From an uncultured Alphaproteobacteria bacterium (GTDB taxonomy: Bacteria > Pseudomonadota > Alphaproteobacteria > GCA-2731375), in the NCBI GenBank assembly GCA_951812805.1, contig CATOSZ010000003.1, positions 760,557 through 824,556 on the forward strand: DNA of 64,000 nucleotides, written 5' to 3'. The notes below the pieces were generated by a model, which was given only the letters and a program-made list of their open reading frames with translations, was not told the DNA's origin and did no database searches. Of this stretch, positions 8,485 to 16,723 are shown one piece after another (within the stretch, counting starts at the first letter, position 1; each line of letters begins with the position of its first letter). The translations under genes were made by a program, and so were the position numbers.

Positions 8485-8970
8485 CTACCCGTCGATCTCC
8501 ACTTCCGCCTCGATCTCGACCGGCGTGCCGAAGGGGAGGCCGGCGAGGCCGACGGCGGAGCGGGCGTGGTTGCCGATATCGGGGCCGAACAGCTCCAGGA
8601 TCAGGTCGGAGTAGCCGTTGACGACGACGGGATAGCGGTTGAAGTCCGGCGCCGTGTTGACCATGCCGAAGACCCGCAGCCAGGCAGAGATGCGATCGAG
8701 GTCGCCGATCTCCCGCTCGATCGAGCCGAGCGCCGCCAACGCGACCCGGCGGGCGACCTGATAGGCCTCATCCTCGCTGACCTCGGCGCCGACCTTGCCG
8801 AGCGGCTCGGCGACCCGGCCGTCGGCGTCGAGTGCGATGTGGCCGGAGACATAGACCCGGTTGCCGCGCACCCGCACCCAGGCGAAGGGCAGCACCATAC
8901 CTGGCGGCAGCTGGATGGGGCCGGGGATTTCGAGGCCGAGGGCGGCGAGCTTGTCGCGGATCTTGGGCAT
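8485..8970 (-). CDS. RidA/YjgF/YER057c-family protein
   Basis: About 161 residues from the chosen ATG (MPKIRDKLAALG); an upstream start eight codons earlier is possible but less typical. It shows the larger RidA-subfamily pattern: an amphipathic N-terminal piece, the strand VYVSGHIALD, the GKVGAEVSEDEAYQVARRVA helix, LDRISAWLRVFGMVN and a C-terminal VEIEAEVEI strand. RidA proteins form trimers and hydrolyse reactive enamines/imines; other subfamilies deaminate or have unknown roles. The arginine used for carboxylate binding in classical RidA is not clear here, so imine hydrolysis is not assured. Upstream of the citryl-CoA-lyase-like gene on the same strand. Confidence 0.83.
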   Translation of the reverse strand: MPKIRDKLAALGLEIPGPIQLPPGMVLPFAWVRVRGNRVYVSGHIALDADGRVAEPLGKVGAEVSEDEAYQVARRVALAALGSIEREIGDLDRISAWLRVFGMVNTAPDFNRYPVVVNGYSDLILELFGPDIGNHARSAVGLAGLPFGTPVEIEAEVEIDG

Positions 8971-9114
8971 GGGTGGGTTTCCCTCGAGGTTCAAGGATGT
9001 CGTCGTGTCTATTAGGCGATGAAACAGACTGTGTGTCCATCGTCCGCGGCAATTTTGAAAACTTGACCGTCGGCGGCCGTCATATGCATCTAACTATTGC
9101 AGATTCAATTTTCG

Positions 9115-9720
9115 TCACTTTCTTCTCATTGGAACTTTCATTATTCCCATAAATCCAAAAAATAAAACCAGAAATATCGCTATTATTGCAATGTTAATCA
9201 TCATTGAAATAGCATCCCTATTGTCAGGAATATTAGGTGTCACAAAGTCCAAAATATGTGCAACTATAATCGCTGGTATCAAAGACAAGACTATACGCCT
9301 TAGAAACATTGGCACAAGCTGTATTCGAACCTTATACCAAGCAGGAATTGCCGTACTCCTCTGAACGACACCCCGAGAAGGGCCTAAGTTCGAGGATTGC
9401 GCCTGCAAAATTACCGCCTTGTCGCCAACCCGCCTGCAGTCAGTCTGCTCTGCCTGGATGACAGGAGGATCAGCTTGATCCGGCTCCGGATCTTCATTGG
9501 GCATATAGCGCTCTAAACCAGAGAACCCCAATGTAACATACATAACGAGCATGAACATGTAATAAAATATGAACCCTTTACCATCAGGCGAGTCAATAAA
9601 CAGGATATCTTCAAGAATAAATATCGAATAGTCTATCCAAATGACTCCAAATCCAAACACTACCGACCCCCAGCAAAAGAGGCGAAGAAGAAAACCCAAG
9701 ATAATCTTTGTCTTCCTCAC
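9115..9720 (-). CDS. Hypothetical membrane protein in an AT-rich islet
   Basis: 201 residues with two hydrophobic hairpins separated by a polar loop: helices around residues 8-30 and 48-68, a cytoplasmic- or periplasmic-looking stretch (PNEDPEPDQADPP through AIPAWYKV), then helices around 140-160 and 170-192 (SMMINIAIIAIFLVLFFGF). It ends in basic residues. No family recognised. Base composition is strikingly AT-rich against neighbours (roughly 9040-9830), with codon use to match, which suggests recent acquisition. Bounded by a RidA-like gene and the PPOX gene, with no transposase or repeat visible at the edges. Confidence 0.6.
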   Translation of the reverse strand: MRKTKIILGFLLRLFCWGSVVFGFGVIWIDYSIFILEDILFIDSPDGKGFIFYYMFMLVMYVTLGFSGLERYMPNEDPEPDQADPPVIQAEQTDCRRVGDKAVILQAQSSNLGPSRGVVQRSTAIPAWYKVRIQLVPMFLRRIVLSLIPAIIVAHILDFVTPNIPDNRDAISMMINIAIIAIFLVLFFGFMGIMKVPMRRK

Positions 9721-9850
9721 AACATCACCGGCGTATTCCCAGATAATACTTCAATATGTCGCTGCACCTCGCAAGAACAGGAAGGTCTCAATTCTACCAT
9801 TTTATTCTCTTGAAGTAAATCCGATGTTCTTGCGCCAGCGCGAGCCACCG

Positions 9851-10804
9851 CTATGCCGTACCCCACACCCCCGTCTTCTCCAGGCTCGGCGAGAACGCGT
9901 CGAAGGCGAAGCGGAGCGCCATCGCCCGTTCGCGACGCAGGATCGTCTCCGGCATGACGCGCAGCAGGCGTTGGGCGCCGGGGAAGGCGTCGACCGCGGG
10001 GCCGTCCCAGACGATCTCGGCCGAGCCGGTCAGCTGCACCAGGTCGCCCGTCTCAAAGTCGGGAAACAGCAGCCCGGCCCGTGGCGTCGCCAGCAGATTG
10101 CCGAGGGTGTTGAAGTGGTTGTTGCCCTGGAAGTCGGGAAAGACCAGGGCGCCGTCGTCCTCGATCTGGACGAAGCCCGGCCGGCCGCCCCGGTGCGAGA
10201 CGTCGGCGCCGGCACCGGCGGAGCCGTCGAAATGTGCCGTCGCGATGAAGAAGGTGTCGGCAGCGGCGACCAGGCGCCGGCTCGCGGCGTCGAGGGACGT
10301 GCTCCGGTGCACCGGGCCCGGCGCGAGGTCGCGCGGCGTGACCGTGCGGGTCTGGATGTACTGCGGGCAGTTGCCGAAGCTTTGTGCGACGTCGATCGCG
10401 AAGCCGCCGGCATCGGGGCTGCGGACCCGGCCGGTCAGACGATTGCGCCGCCGGGTCGCGAGTTCGATGCCGAGCACGCCGATCGCCGCGCGATCGACGA
10501 GCGCTGGGTGCAGGGCGTCGCCTGGGTCGGGTCGGGCGTCGACGCGCAGGGTCCGCGCGTCCGGGCTGTGGACGAAGCCGGGCGCGCCGGCCAGCAGGCC
10601 GGCCCAGGGCCGGTCCTCATCGTCGACCATGCCGATCAGCAGGAAGGGCAGCAGCGGATAGAATTCGCGATGCTGGGCGATCAGGTGATCGCGGATGACC
10701 CGGCGGCCGCGCCGCTCGACCCGCTCCGCCAGGCCGAAACGGGCCTGGACCGCGCGTTCGCCCGCGTGGAACGGCGAGGGTGTGGTGGTGTCGTCTGTCG
10801 GCAT
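9851..10804 (-). CDS. Pyridoxamine 5'-phosphate oxidase (PPOX)-family flavoprotein
   Basis: 317 residues from the ATG at 10804; the longer frame to 11071 overlaps the VOC gene and was not used. The start SPFHAGERAVQARFGLAERV, then the beta-barrel strands LLPFLLIGMVDDEDRPWAGL and the second-half unit FFIATAHFDG with FVQIEDDGALVFPDFQGNNHFNTLGN, define the two-lobed PPOX-like proteins that bind FMN (NCPQYIQTR is also typical). Such proteins are usually oxidoreductases of unknown substrate, not the PLP biosynthetic enzyme. It is the second gene after a VOC protein, 23 bases downstream, both divergent from a LysR regulator that may control them. Confidence 0.85.
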   Translation of the reverse strand: MPTDDTTTPSPFHAGERAVQARFGLAERVERRGRRVIRDHLIAQHREFYPLLPFLLIGMVDDEDRPWAGLLAGAPGFVHSPDARTLRVDARPDPGDALHPALVDRAAIGVLGIELATRRRNRLTGRVRSPDAGGFAIDVAQSFGNCPQYIQTRTVTPRDLAPGPVHRSTSLDAASRRLVAAADTFFIATAHFDGSAGAGADVSHRGGRPGFVQIEDDGALVFPDFQGNNHFNTLGNLLATPRAGLLFPDFETGDLVQLTGSAEIVWDGPAVDAFPGAQRLLRVMPETILRRERAMALRFAFDAFSPSLEKTGVWGTA

Positions 10805-10827
10805 GGCGCCGCTCCCCCTTGTCCGGT

Positions 10828-11238
10828 TCAGCCCTCGGGCGCGATGAATTCGAGGCGGATGCCGCCCGGCATGGCGCACATCATATGCCGGGCCGGACCC
10901 GTGCCGAGCGGTTCGGGCGCGAATTCGACGGCGACGTCGTCCAGCACCACCAACTGCCCATGTAAGGCGTCGAGCGCCGCGCCATCGGCGACCTTCAGCG
11001 CCAGATGATGCAGGCCGACGGTGTTGCGCCGGTCGAACGCCACCGTGCTTGCCGGGTCGTGCGCCTGCCAAAGCGTGATCATGGTCGCGCCGTCGGAGAC
11101 GAAGACGGCCGGATAAGCCGGCCGCTCACCCACCTGGGCGAAGCCGAGCGTGTCGATGAAAAAGCGCCGGGCGCGTTCCAGGTCCGGGACGGTCAGGCCG
11201 ATGTGATGGGCGCCTCGGGTAAGGGCGGCGGTGGTCAT
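10828..11238 (-). CDS. VOC (glyoxalase/bleomycin-resistance)-superfamily protein
   Basis: 136 residues starting MTTAALTRGAHHIGLTVPDL, with an AAGGAG ribosome-binding site just upstream that decides this start over longer frames. The beta-alpha-beta-beta-beta module pattern is clear: HHIGLTVPDLERARRFFIDT in the first half, and LHHLALKVAD with IRLEFIAPEG in the second. The histidine of the first strand and the glutamate of the last are the usual metal ligands in this family. Substrate unknown. First gene of a VOC-PPOX pair divergent from a LysR gene, with a 17-bp palindrome between them. Confidence 0.85.
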   Translation of the reverse strand: MTTAALTRGAHHIGLTVPDLERARRFFIDTLGFAQVGERPAYPAVFVSDGATMITLWQAHDPASTVAFDRRNTVGLHHLALKVADGAALDALHGQLVVLDDVAVEFAPEPLGTGPARHMMCAMPGGIRLEFIAPEG

Positions 11239-11337
11239 GGCGGGTCTCCTTCGTCTGTTCGATTGGCGGTGTCGTCTCGATGAAGGAGAATTGGTCATTC
11301 CAAATAACTTCTGAATAGGCATAATAGGCAAGATACT

Positions 11338-11354
11338 ATTCCAAAATATGGAAT
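11338..11354. promoter_or_regulatory. Palindromic candidate LysR operator
   Basis: ATTCCA and TGGAAT form a perfect inverted repeat around a 5-base centre (AAATA), directly upstream of the LysR start and in the divergent VOC-LysR intergenic region. A second half-site ATTCCAAAT lies about 40 bases upstream. The spacing and symmetry fit LysR-type operator architecture; binding is inferred. Confidence 0.5.
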
Positions 11355-11360
11355 TATCAG

Positions 11361-12266
11361 ATGGATCGCCTGCGCGCCATGTCGGTCTTCGTCGCCGTCG
11401 CCGAGGCGGGCGGCTTTGCCTCCGCCGGCCGCCGCATGGGCTTGTCACCGCCCTCGGTCACCCGGGCGGTGGCGGAACTGGAAGGCGATCTCGGCTGTCG
11501 GCTGCTGCACCGGACGACGCGCAGCGTGCAGTTGACCGAAGCGGGCGGGCGCTATCTCGACGATTGCCGGCGCATCCTGGCCGACGTCGCCGAAGCGGAG
11601 CGCGGCGCGGGCGGGCGGCACCAGGCACCGCGCGGACGGGTCACGGTCACCGCCTCCGTGCAGTTCGGCACCCAGGTGCTGCGGCCGATCCTTTTCGAGC
11701 TGCTGGCCCGCTACCCGGACCTGGCGCTGGAGACCCTGTTCGTCGACCGGGTCGCGCACCTGGTGGAGGAAGGCCTGGACGTCGCCATCCGTATCGCCGA
11801 GCTGCCGGACTCGGCCCTTCCCGCCGTCCGGGTCGGCGAGGTGCGCCGGGTGCTGTGCGCCGCGCCCGACTATCTCGCCGCGCACGGCCGGCCGGGCGCT
11901 ATCGAGGATCTCGCCGGGCACGCGCTGATCGACTTCGCCAACATGGCGCGCGGCGGGGAATGGGACCTGGTGCCGCAGCGCTGGCGCCCCGTCTCCCGCT
12001 TTCGCTGCAACACCGCCGAGGTCGCGCGCCGGGCCGCGGTCGAGGGCCGCGGCATCGCCCGCCTGCTCTCCTACATGATCGCCGAGGACGTCGCCGCCGG
12101 CCACCTGGTCACCCTGCTCGACGCCCATGCGCCGCCACCGATCCCGATCCACGTGGTGCACAAGGAACCGGGCCACACCTCCGCCCGGGTCCGCGCCACC
12201 GTCGACCATCTGGTCGCCCACCTGCGCGGCCACCCGGCGATTTCGCCGCTTCCGGAAATCCACTAG
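11361..12266 (+). CDS. LysR-family transcriptional regulator
   Basis: 301 residues. The N-terminal winged helix-turn-helix is canonical: MDRLRAMSVFVAVAEAGGFA, then SAGRRMGLSPPSVTRAVAEL and CRLLHRTTRSVQLTEAG. The rest is the periplasmic-binding-protein-like effector domain (ALETLFVDRVAHLVEEGLDV, AIRIAELPDSALPAVRVG). This subgroup resembles the YafC/DsdC-like regulators often found beside small oxidoreductase genes. It is divergent from the VOC-PPOX pair, with an inverted repeat between the starts, so control of that pair is the simplest reading. The effector is unknown. Confidence 0.93.
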   Translation: MDRLRAMSVFVAVAEAGGFASAGRRMGLSPPSVTRAVAELEGDLGCRLLHRTTRSVQLTEAGGRYLDDCRRILADVAEAERGAGGRHQAPRGRVTVTASVQFGTQVLRPILFELLARYPDLALETLFVDRVAHLVEEGLDVAIRIAELPDSALPAVRVGEVRRVLCAAPDYLAAHGRPGAIEDLAGHALIDFANMARGGEWDLVPQRWRPVSRFRCNTAEVARRAAVEGRGIARLLSYMIAEDVAAGHLVTLLDAHAPPPIPIHVVHKEPGHTSARVRATVDHLVAHLRGHPAISPLPEIH

Positions 12267-12302
12267 GATCCGCCGGCACTGACAAGCGGGAGGGATCGGG
12301 CG

Positions 12303-13082
12303 ATGCGGATGGACGGCAAAATCGGGATCGTGACGGCGGCGGGCTCGGGCATGGGGCGGGCCGGCGCGCTGCGCTTCGCGGCGGAGGGCGCCAAGGTCGC
12401 GGTCGTCGACCTCGACCAGGACGCGGTGGCCGAGGTGGTCGGTGAAATCCAGGCCGCCGGCGGCACGGCGATCGGCATCGCCGCCGACCTGACGCGGGAC
12501 GAGGATTCGGCCGAGATCGTGCGCGATACGGCGAACGAGTTCGGCGGCCTCGACTTCCTCTGGCACCATGTCGGCCATCCGGGGCCCTCCTCGATCGAAG
12601 GCATCGAGATGGCCGACTACGAACTGGCGATGGACCTGAACCTGCGCACCATCCTGGTGACGACGGAGGCGGCGATCCCTGAGATGCGAGCGCGCGGCGG
12701 CGGCGCCATCCTCTATACCGCGTCGAGTTCGGGGCTTCAGGGCTCGCAGTTCTCGCCGGTCTATTCGGCAGCCAAGTTCGGCGTCGTCGGCTTCACCAGG
12801 GCGCTCGCCAAGCGGCTCGCCGGCGACGGCATCCGGGTCAACGCGGTCTGTCCCGGCCCCGTCGACACGCCGATGCTGCGCGTCTTCGTCGCGCGGCCCG
12901 ACCAGCAGTCGACGCACGGGCTCGACAAGGAAGAGCTGGTCGCCAAGCGCGGCGGCCAGACGCCGATGAACCGCCCCGGCCGGCCGGAAGAAATCGCCAA
13001 TGCGGCGTTGTTCCTGCTCTCGGACGAGGCCTCTTTCGTGACCGGCGCGGCCCTGCCCGTCGACGGCGGCGTGACGGCCTGA
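12303..13082 (+). CDS. Classical SDR oxidoreductase
   Basis: 259 residues with a short-chain dehydrogenase fold. The cofactor loop reads TAAGSGMGRA instead of the usual TGxxxGxG. An acidic residue after the second strand (VAVVDLDQD) suggests NAD preference. The catalytic serine lies in LYTASSSGLQGS, and the Tyr-X-X-X-Lys pair in VYSAAKFGVVG. The later NAVCPGPVDTPM and the C-terminal SFVTGAALPVDGGV are standard. The usual NNAG motif is replaced by HHVGHPG. It is three bases upstream of hyuA, so it likely supplies or consumes an alcohol/ketone in the same pathway. Substrate unknown. Confidence 0.9.
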   Translation: MRMDGKIGIVTAAGSGMGRAGALRFAAEGAKVAVVDLDQDAVAEVVGEIQAAGGTAIGIAADLTRDEDSAEIVRDTANEFGGLDFLWHHVGHPGPSSIEGIEMADYELAMDLNLRTILVTTEAAIPEMRARGGGAILYTASSSGLQGSQFSPVYSAAKFGVVGFTRALAKRLAGDGIRVNAVCPGPVDTPMLRVFVARPDQQSTHGLDKEELVAKRGGQTPMNRPGRPEEIANAALFLLSDEASFVTGAALPVDGGVTA

Positions 13083-13085
13083 GGC

Positions 13086-15179
13086 ATGGCGGAGGACAGC
13101 TACCGCATCGCCGTCGACATCGGCGGCACCTTCACCGACGGGGTGCTGGAGGTCGCGGCCAGCGGCGACGTGCTGCTGGCCAAGCGGCTGACCACGCCGG
13201 GCGACCCCTCGATCGCCGTCGAACAGGTGGTCGGCGACCTGCTGGCCCGCCATGCCGGCGGCGGCGCTTGCACCGAGGTCGTGCACGGCACGACGCTGGT
13301 CACCAACGCGATCATCGAACGCAAGGGCGCGCGCGTCGGCCTGCTGGTGACGGCGGGTACCGGCGACGTGCTGGAGATCGGGCGCGAGCTGCGCTACGAC
13401 CTCTACGACCTCGACCTTGAGCTGCCGGAACCGCTGGTGCCGCGCGACGACATCGCCGAGGTGGCGGAACGGATGACCGCCACGGGCGAGGCGCTGCGCC
13501 CGCTCGCTCCCGACGCGCTGGCGGCGATCGATGCCTGGCTGGACGAGGCGGGTATCGAGTCCCTCGCCGTCTGCCTGCTGCACGCCTGCGTCAATCCCGC
13601 ACACGAACAGGCCATCGCGGCGCATCTCGAGGCGCGCCGGCCGGACCTGCCCTTGAGCCTGTCGAGCCGGGTGGCGGCGGAAGTGCGGGAATACGAGCGG
13701 ATGTCGACCACCGTCGCCAACGCTTATGTGCGGCCGATGGCCGCGGCCTATGTCGCGCGACTGAAGGACCGGCTCGCGGGGCACGGCATCGAGGCGCCCT
13801 TGCGGATCATGGTCTCGAGCGGCGGCTTCACCTCCGACGCCTCGGCCGCCGAGGTGCCGATCGCCCTGCTGGAGAGCGGACCCGCCGGCGGCGTGCGCAG
13901 CGCCGTCAACACGGCCCGCGCCGTCGGCCTCGCCGACCTGCTGACCTTCGACATGGGCGGCACCACCGCCAAGGCCTGCGTCGCCGTCGACGGCGAGCCG
14001 GAGATCACCTACCACTTCGAGGCGGCCCGGGTGCGCCGCTTCGCCAAGGGCTCCGGCCTGCCGATCCTCAACCCCTCCATCGACCTGATCGAGATCGGCG
14101 CCGGCGGCGGCTCGATCGCCCGGGTCAATGCGCTCGGCCTGCTGGGCGTCGGACCGGAGAGCGCGGGCGCCGAGCCCGGCCCCGCCTGTTACGACCAGGG
14201 CGGCACGGCGGCGACGGTGACCGACGCGGACCTGATGCTCGGCTATCTCGACGCAGGCGACTTTCTCGGCGGCCGCATGACCCTGGCGCCGGAGAAGGCG
14301 CGGGCGGCGATCCGCGAGCTCGGCGACGCGCTCGGCCTGGCGGCGCTGGAGACGGCATGGGGCATCCACGACGTGGTCAACGAGAACATGGCCGGCGCCG
14401 CCCGGGTGCATATCGCGGAAAAGGGCCTGGATCCGCGCCGCCTCGCCATGGTGGCGACCGGCGGGGCCGGGCCGGTGCACGGCGTCGAGGTCGCGGCCAA
14501 GCTCGGCATCACCCGCGTGCTGTTCACCATCGCCGCCGGCGTCGGCTCCTGCCTGGGCTTTCTCGCTTCGCCCGCCAGGGTCGACCGCTCCTGGTCCAGC
14601 CTGCGCCCGCTCGACGCCGTCGACTGGCGCGAGCTGGCGGAAATCGCCGGCGGCCTGGAAGCCGACATCGCCGCCGAGCTGGCGAGCGCCGGCCTGACGG
14701 CGGATGGCGCCGAATGGACCCTGGGGTTGGAGGCCCGCTACCTCGGCCAGGGCAGCACGGTGCTGGCGAGCCTGCCCTACAAAGGCATCGACGCGGAGAC
14801 GCCGGCGGCCATGCGGGCCGCCTTCCTCGCGCGCTACGAAGCCCTTTTCGGCGGGACGATCCCCGACGGCGTGGTGCAGGCGGTGACCTGGCGGCTGGCG
14901 GCCGAGACGCCGGCGGCGGTGCGTCATTTCAGGCTCGCGGCCGGCGACGGCGGCGCGGCGCCCCGGCGCCGGGAGATCTACCTGCCGGGCCGGCGCGACT
15001 TCGCCGAGGTCGCGGTGCTGGACCGCAACACGCTTCGCCCGGGCGAGGTACTGGAGGGCCCTTTGGTCTTGCGGGAGGACGAGTCGACCATCGTCGTCGC
15101 CCGGCCCGGGCGAATCGAAGTGCTGGAGAACGGAACCATAGCGGTCGACATCGCACCGCCCGAGGGAGGCGACACATGA
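13086..15179 (+). CDS. hyuA: Hydantoinase/oxoprolinase subunit A (HyuA-type)
   Basis: 697 residues, normal for the family. It begins RIAVDIGGTFTDGVLEV, the phosphate-binding loop of the ASKHA-fold N-terminal domain. HGTTLVTNAIIERKGARVGL, LLESGPAGGVRSAVNTA and FDMGGTTAKACV are hallmark hydantoinase A/acetone-carboxylase-like segments. These enzymes use ATP to open cyclic amides such as 5-oxoproline or N-methylhydantoin, working with the B subunit encoded next (start overlapping this stop by four bases). The SDR upstream and DMT transporter downstream suggest a small catabolic operon. Which ring is opened cannot be told from sequence. Confidence 0.93.
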   Translation: MAEDSYRIAVDIGGTFTDGVLEVAASGDVLLAKRLTTPGDPSIAVEQVVGDLLARHAGGGACTEVVHGTTLVTNAIIERKGARVGLLVTAGTGDVLEIGRELRYDLYDLDLELPEPLVPRDDIAEVAERMTATGEALRPLAPDALAAIDAWLDEAGIESLAVCLLHACVNPAHEQAIAAHLEARRPDLPLSLSSRVAAEVREYERMSTTVANAYVRPMAAAYVARLKDRLAGHGIEAPLRIMVSSGGFTSDASAAEVPIALLESGPAGGVRSAVNTARAVGLADLLTFDMGGTTAKACVAVDGEPEITYHFEAARVRRFAKGSGLPILNPSIDLIEIGAGGGSIARVNALGLLGVGPESAGAEPGPACYDQGGTAATVTDADLMLGYLDAGDFLGGRMTLAPEKARAAIRELGDALGLAALETAWGIHDVVNENMAGAARVHIAEKGLDPRRLAMVATGGAGPVHGVEVAAKLGITRVLFTIAAGVGSCLGFLASPARVDRSWSSLRPLDAVDWRELAEIAGGLEADIAAELASAGLTADGAEWTLGLEARYLGQGSTVLASLPYKGIDAETPAAMRAAFLARYEALFGGTIPDGVVQAVTWRLAAETPAAVRHFRLAAGDGGAAPRRREIYLPGRRDFAEVAVLDRNTLRPGEVLEGPLVLREDESTIVVARPGRIEVLENGTIAVDIAPPEGGDT

Positions 15180-16723
15180 AACAGCTGGATCCGGTCTCGC
15201 TGGAGATCCTGTGGAACCGTCTGATCGCCATCGTCGACGAGGCGGCGGCCGGCTTCGTGCGGACCTCCTTCTCCTCCCTGGTGCGCGAGGCGAACGACTA
15301 TGCGGTCGTGCTGACGGACGCGCGCGGGCGCAGCCTGGCGCAATCCAGCCTCTCCATCCCCTCCTTCATCTCGACCCTGCCGAAGACCGTCGGGCATTTC
15401 CTCGAGGCCTTTCCGGGCGAGGCGCTGGATCCGGGCGACGTGCTGATCACCAACGATCCCTGGATGGGGACCGGGCACATCCACGACGTCTCGACCGCCA
15501 TGCCGATCCATTACCGGGGCGAGCTGGTCGCCTTCTCGGCCATCACCAGTCACATGCCGGATATCGGCGGCCCGGTCCGCACCAACGACAACAGCGTGAT
15601 CTACGAGGAAGGCTTGCAGATCCCGCGCCTGAAGTTCATGCGCGCGGGCGAGATCGATCCGACGATCCAGGCCTTCGTCCGCCAGAACGTGCGCGTGCCG
15701 GACCAGACCATGGGCGACCTGTTCGGCCAGGTCGCCGCGCACAAGATGCTGGCCCAACGCCTGGGCGCCCTGCTGAACGAGGTCGCGGTCTCGCTGGACG
15801 TGCTGGGCGAGGAGATCCGCGGCCGCTCGGAAGCGGCGTTGCGCCGCTCGATCCGCGAGGTGCCCGACGGCGAATATCGCTATGTCGCGCATCATGACGG
15901 CTTCGCTGCGCCGCTGGTGATCGACTGCACGATCCGCGTCGCGGGCGACGGCCTCGAGGTCGACTATGAGGGCACCTCGCCGCAGGTCGCCGACAAGGCG
16001 ATCAACGTGGTGCCGGCCTACACCTACGCCTACACCGCCTTTCCCCTGAAGGCCCTGCTTTCGCCCGGGATCCCCAACAACGAGGGCAGCTTCGCGCCGA
16101 TCAGCGTAAAGGCGCCCGAGGGCTCGGTCCTGCACGCGACCTGGCCGGCGGCGACGGCGGCCCGCGGTCAGGTCGGCCACATCCTGCCGACCGCGGTGCT
16201 CGGCGCCCTGGCCCCGGTGGTGCCGGGCGGGGCGCGGGCCGAGGGCAGCGGCAACTGCTCCCTCACCATCGTCGGCGAGGATGCGGGCCGGCCCTTCACC
16301 GTGGCGAGCTTCGTCAACGGCGGCCAGGGGGCGACGGCGACGCGGGCGGGGCGCAGCGCCCTCAGCTTTCCGAGCAACCTCGGCAACACGCCGATCGAGG
16401 TGCTGGAGGCGGAGGGCCCGCTGCTGGTCCATCACCGCCGGTTGCGCCGGGGCTCGGGCGGTGAGGGCGCGCAGGCCGGCGGCGAGGGTGTCGACCTCGC
16501 CTTCGAATACCGCGGCGAAAAGCCGGCCAACTGCGCCTTCCTGATGACCCGGCGCGTCTCGCCGCCGCGCGGCCTCGGCGCGGAAGCCGGCGACGGCACG
16601 GCGTCGAGCCTGGGCCTGAACGGCGAGGCTATCGACCCGCTTCGCTTGAAGCGCCTGGCCAAGGGCGACCTCGTGCGACTGGAGACCGCCGGCGGCGGCG
16701 GCTTCCGGGCGGACGAGACGTGA
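15176..16723 (+). CDS. hyuB: Hydantoinase/oxoprolinase subunit B (HyuB-type)
   Basis: 515 residues beginning MKQLDPVSLEILWNRLIAIV, the standard start of HyuB proteins; longer upstream frames are antisense-like shadows of hyuA. Characteristic blocks are TSFSSLVREANDYAVVLTDA, ITNDPWMGTGHIHDVSTAMP, FSAITSHMPDIGG and a C-terminal LETAGGGGFRADE. It pairs with HyuA for ATP-dependent hydrolysis of a cyclic amide. The ATGA overlap with hyuA indicates translational coupling, and a GTGA overlap follows with the transporter. It is slightly shorter than typical 550-residue members but shows no gap in the motifs. Confidence 0.93.
   Translation: MKQLDPVSLEILWNRLIAIVDEAAAGFVRTSFSSLVREANDYAVVLTDARGRSLAQSSLSIPSFISTLPKTVGHFLEAFPGEALDPGDVLITNDPWMGTGHIHDVSTAMPIHYRGELVAFSAITSHMPDIGGPVRTNDNSVIYEEGLQIPRLKFMRAGEIDPTIQAFVRQNVRVPDQTMGDLFGQVAAHKMLAQRLGALLNEVAVSLDVLGEEIRGRSEAALRRSIREVPDGEYRYVAHHDGFAAPLVIDCTIRVAGDGLEVDYEGTSPQVADKAINVVPAYTYAYTAFPLKALLSPGIPNNEGSFAPISVKAPEGSVLHATWPAATAARGQVGHILPTAVLGALAPVVPGGARAEGSGNCSLTIVGEDAGRPFTVASFVNGGQGATATRAGRSALSFPSNLGNTPIEVLEAEGPLLVHHRRLRRGSGGEGAQAGGEGVDLAFEYRGEKPANCAFLMTRRVSPPRGLGAEAGDGTASSLGLNGEAIDPLRLKRLAKGDLVRLETAGGGGFRADET

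Noticed and set aside
11445..14927. 1160-residue minus-strand ORF across LysR, SDR and hyuA
   Set aside because: It is antisense to three well-supported genes with clear motifs; long GC-rich shadow frames are common here.
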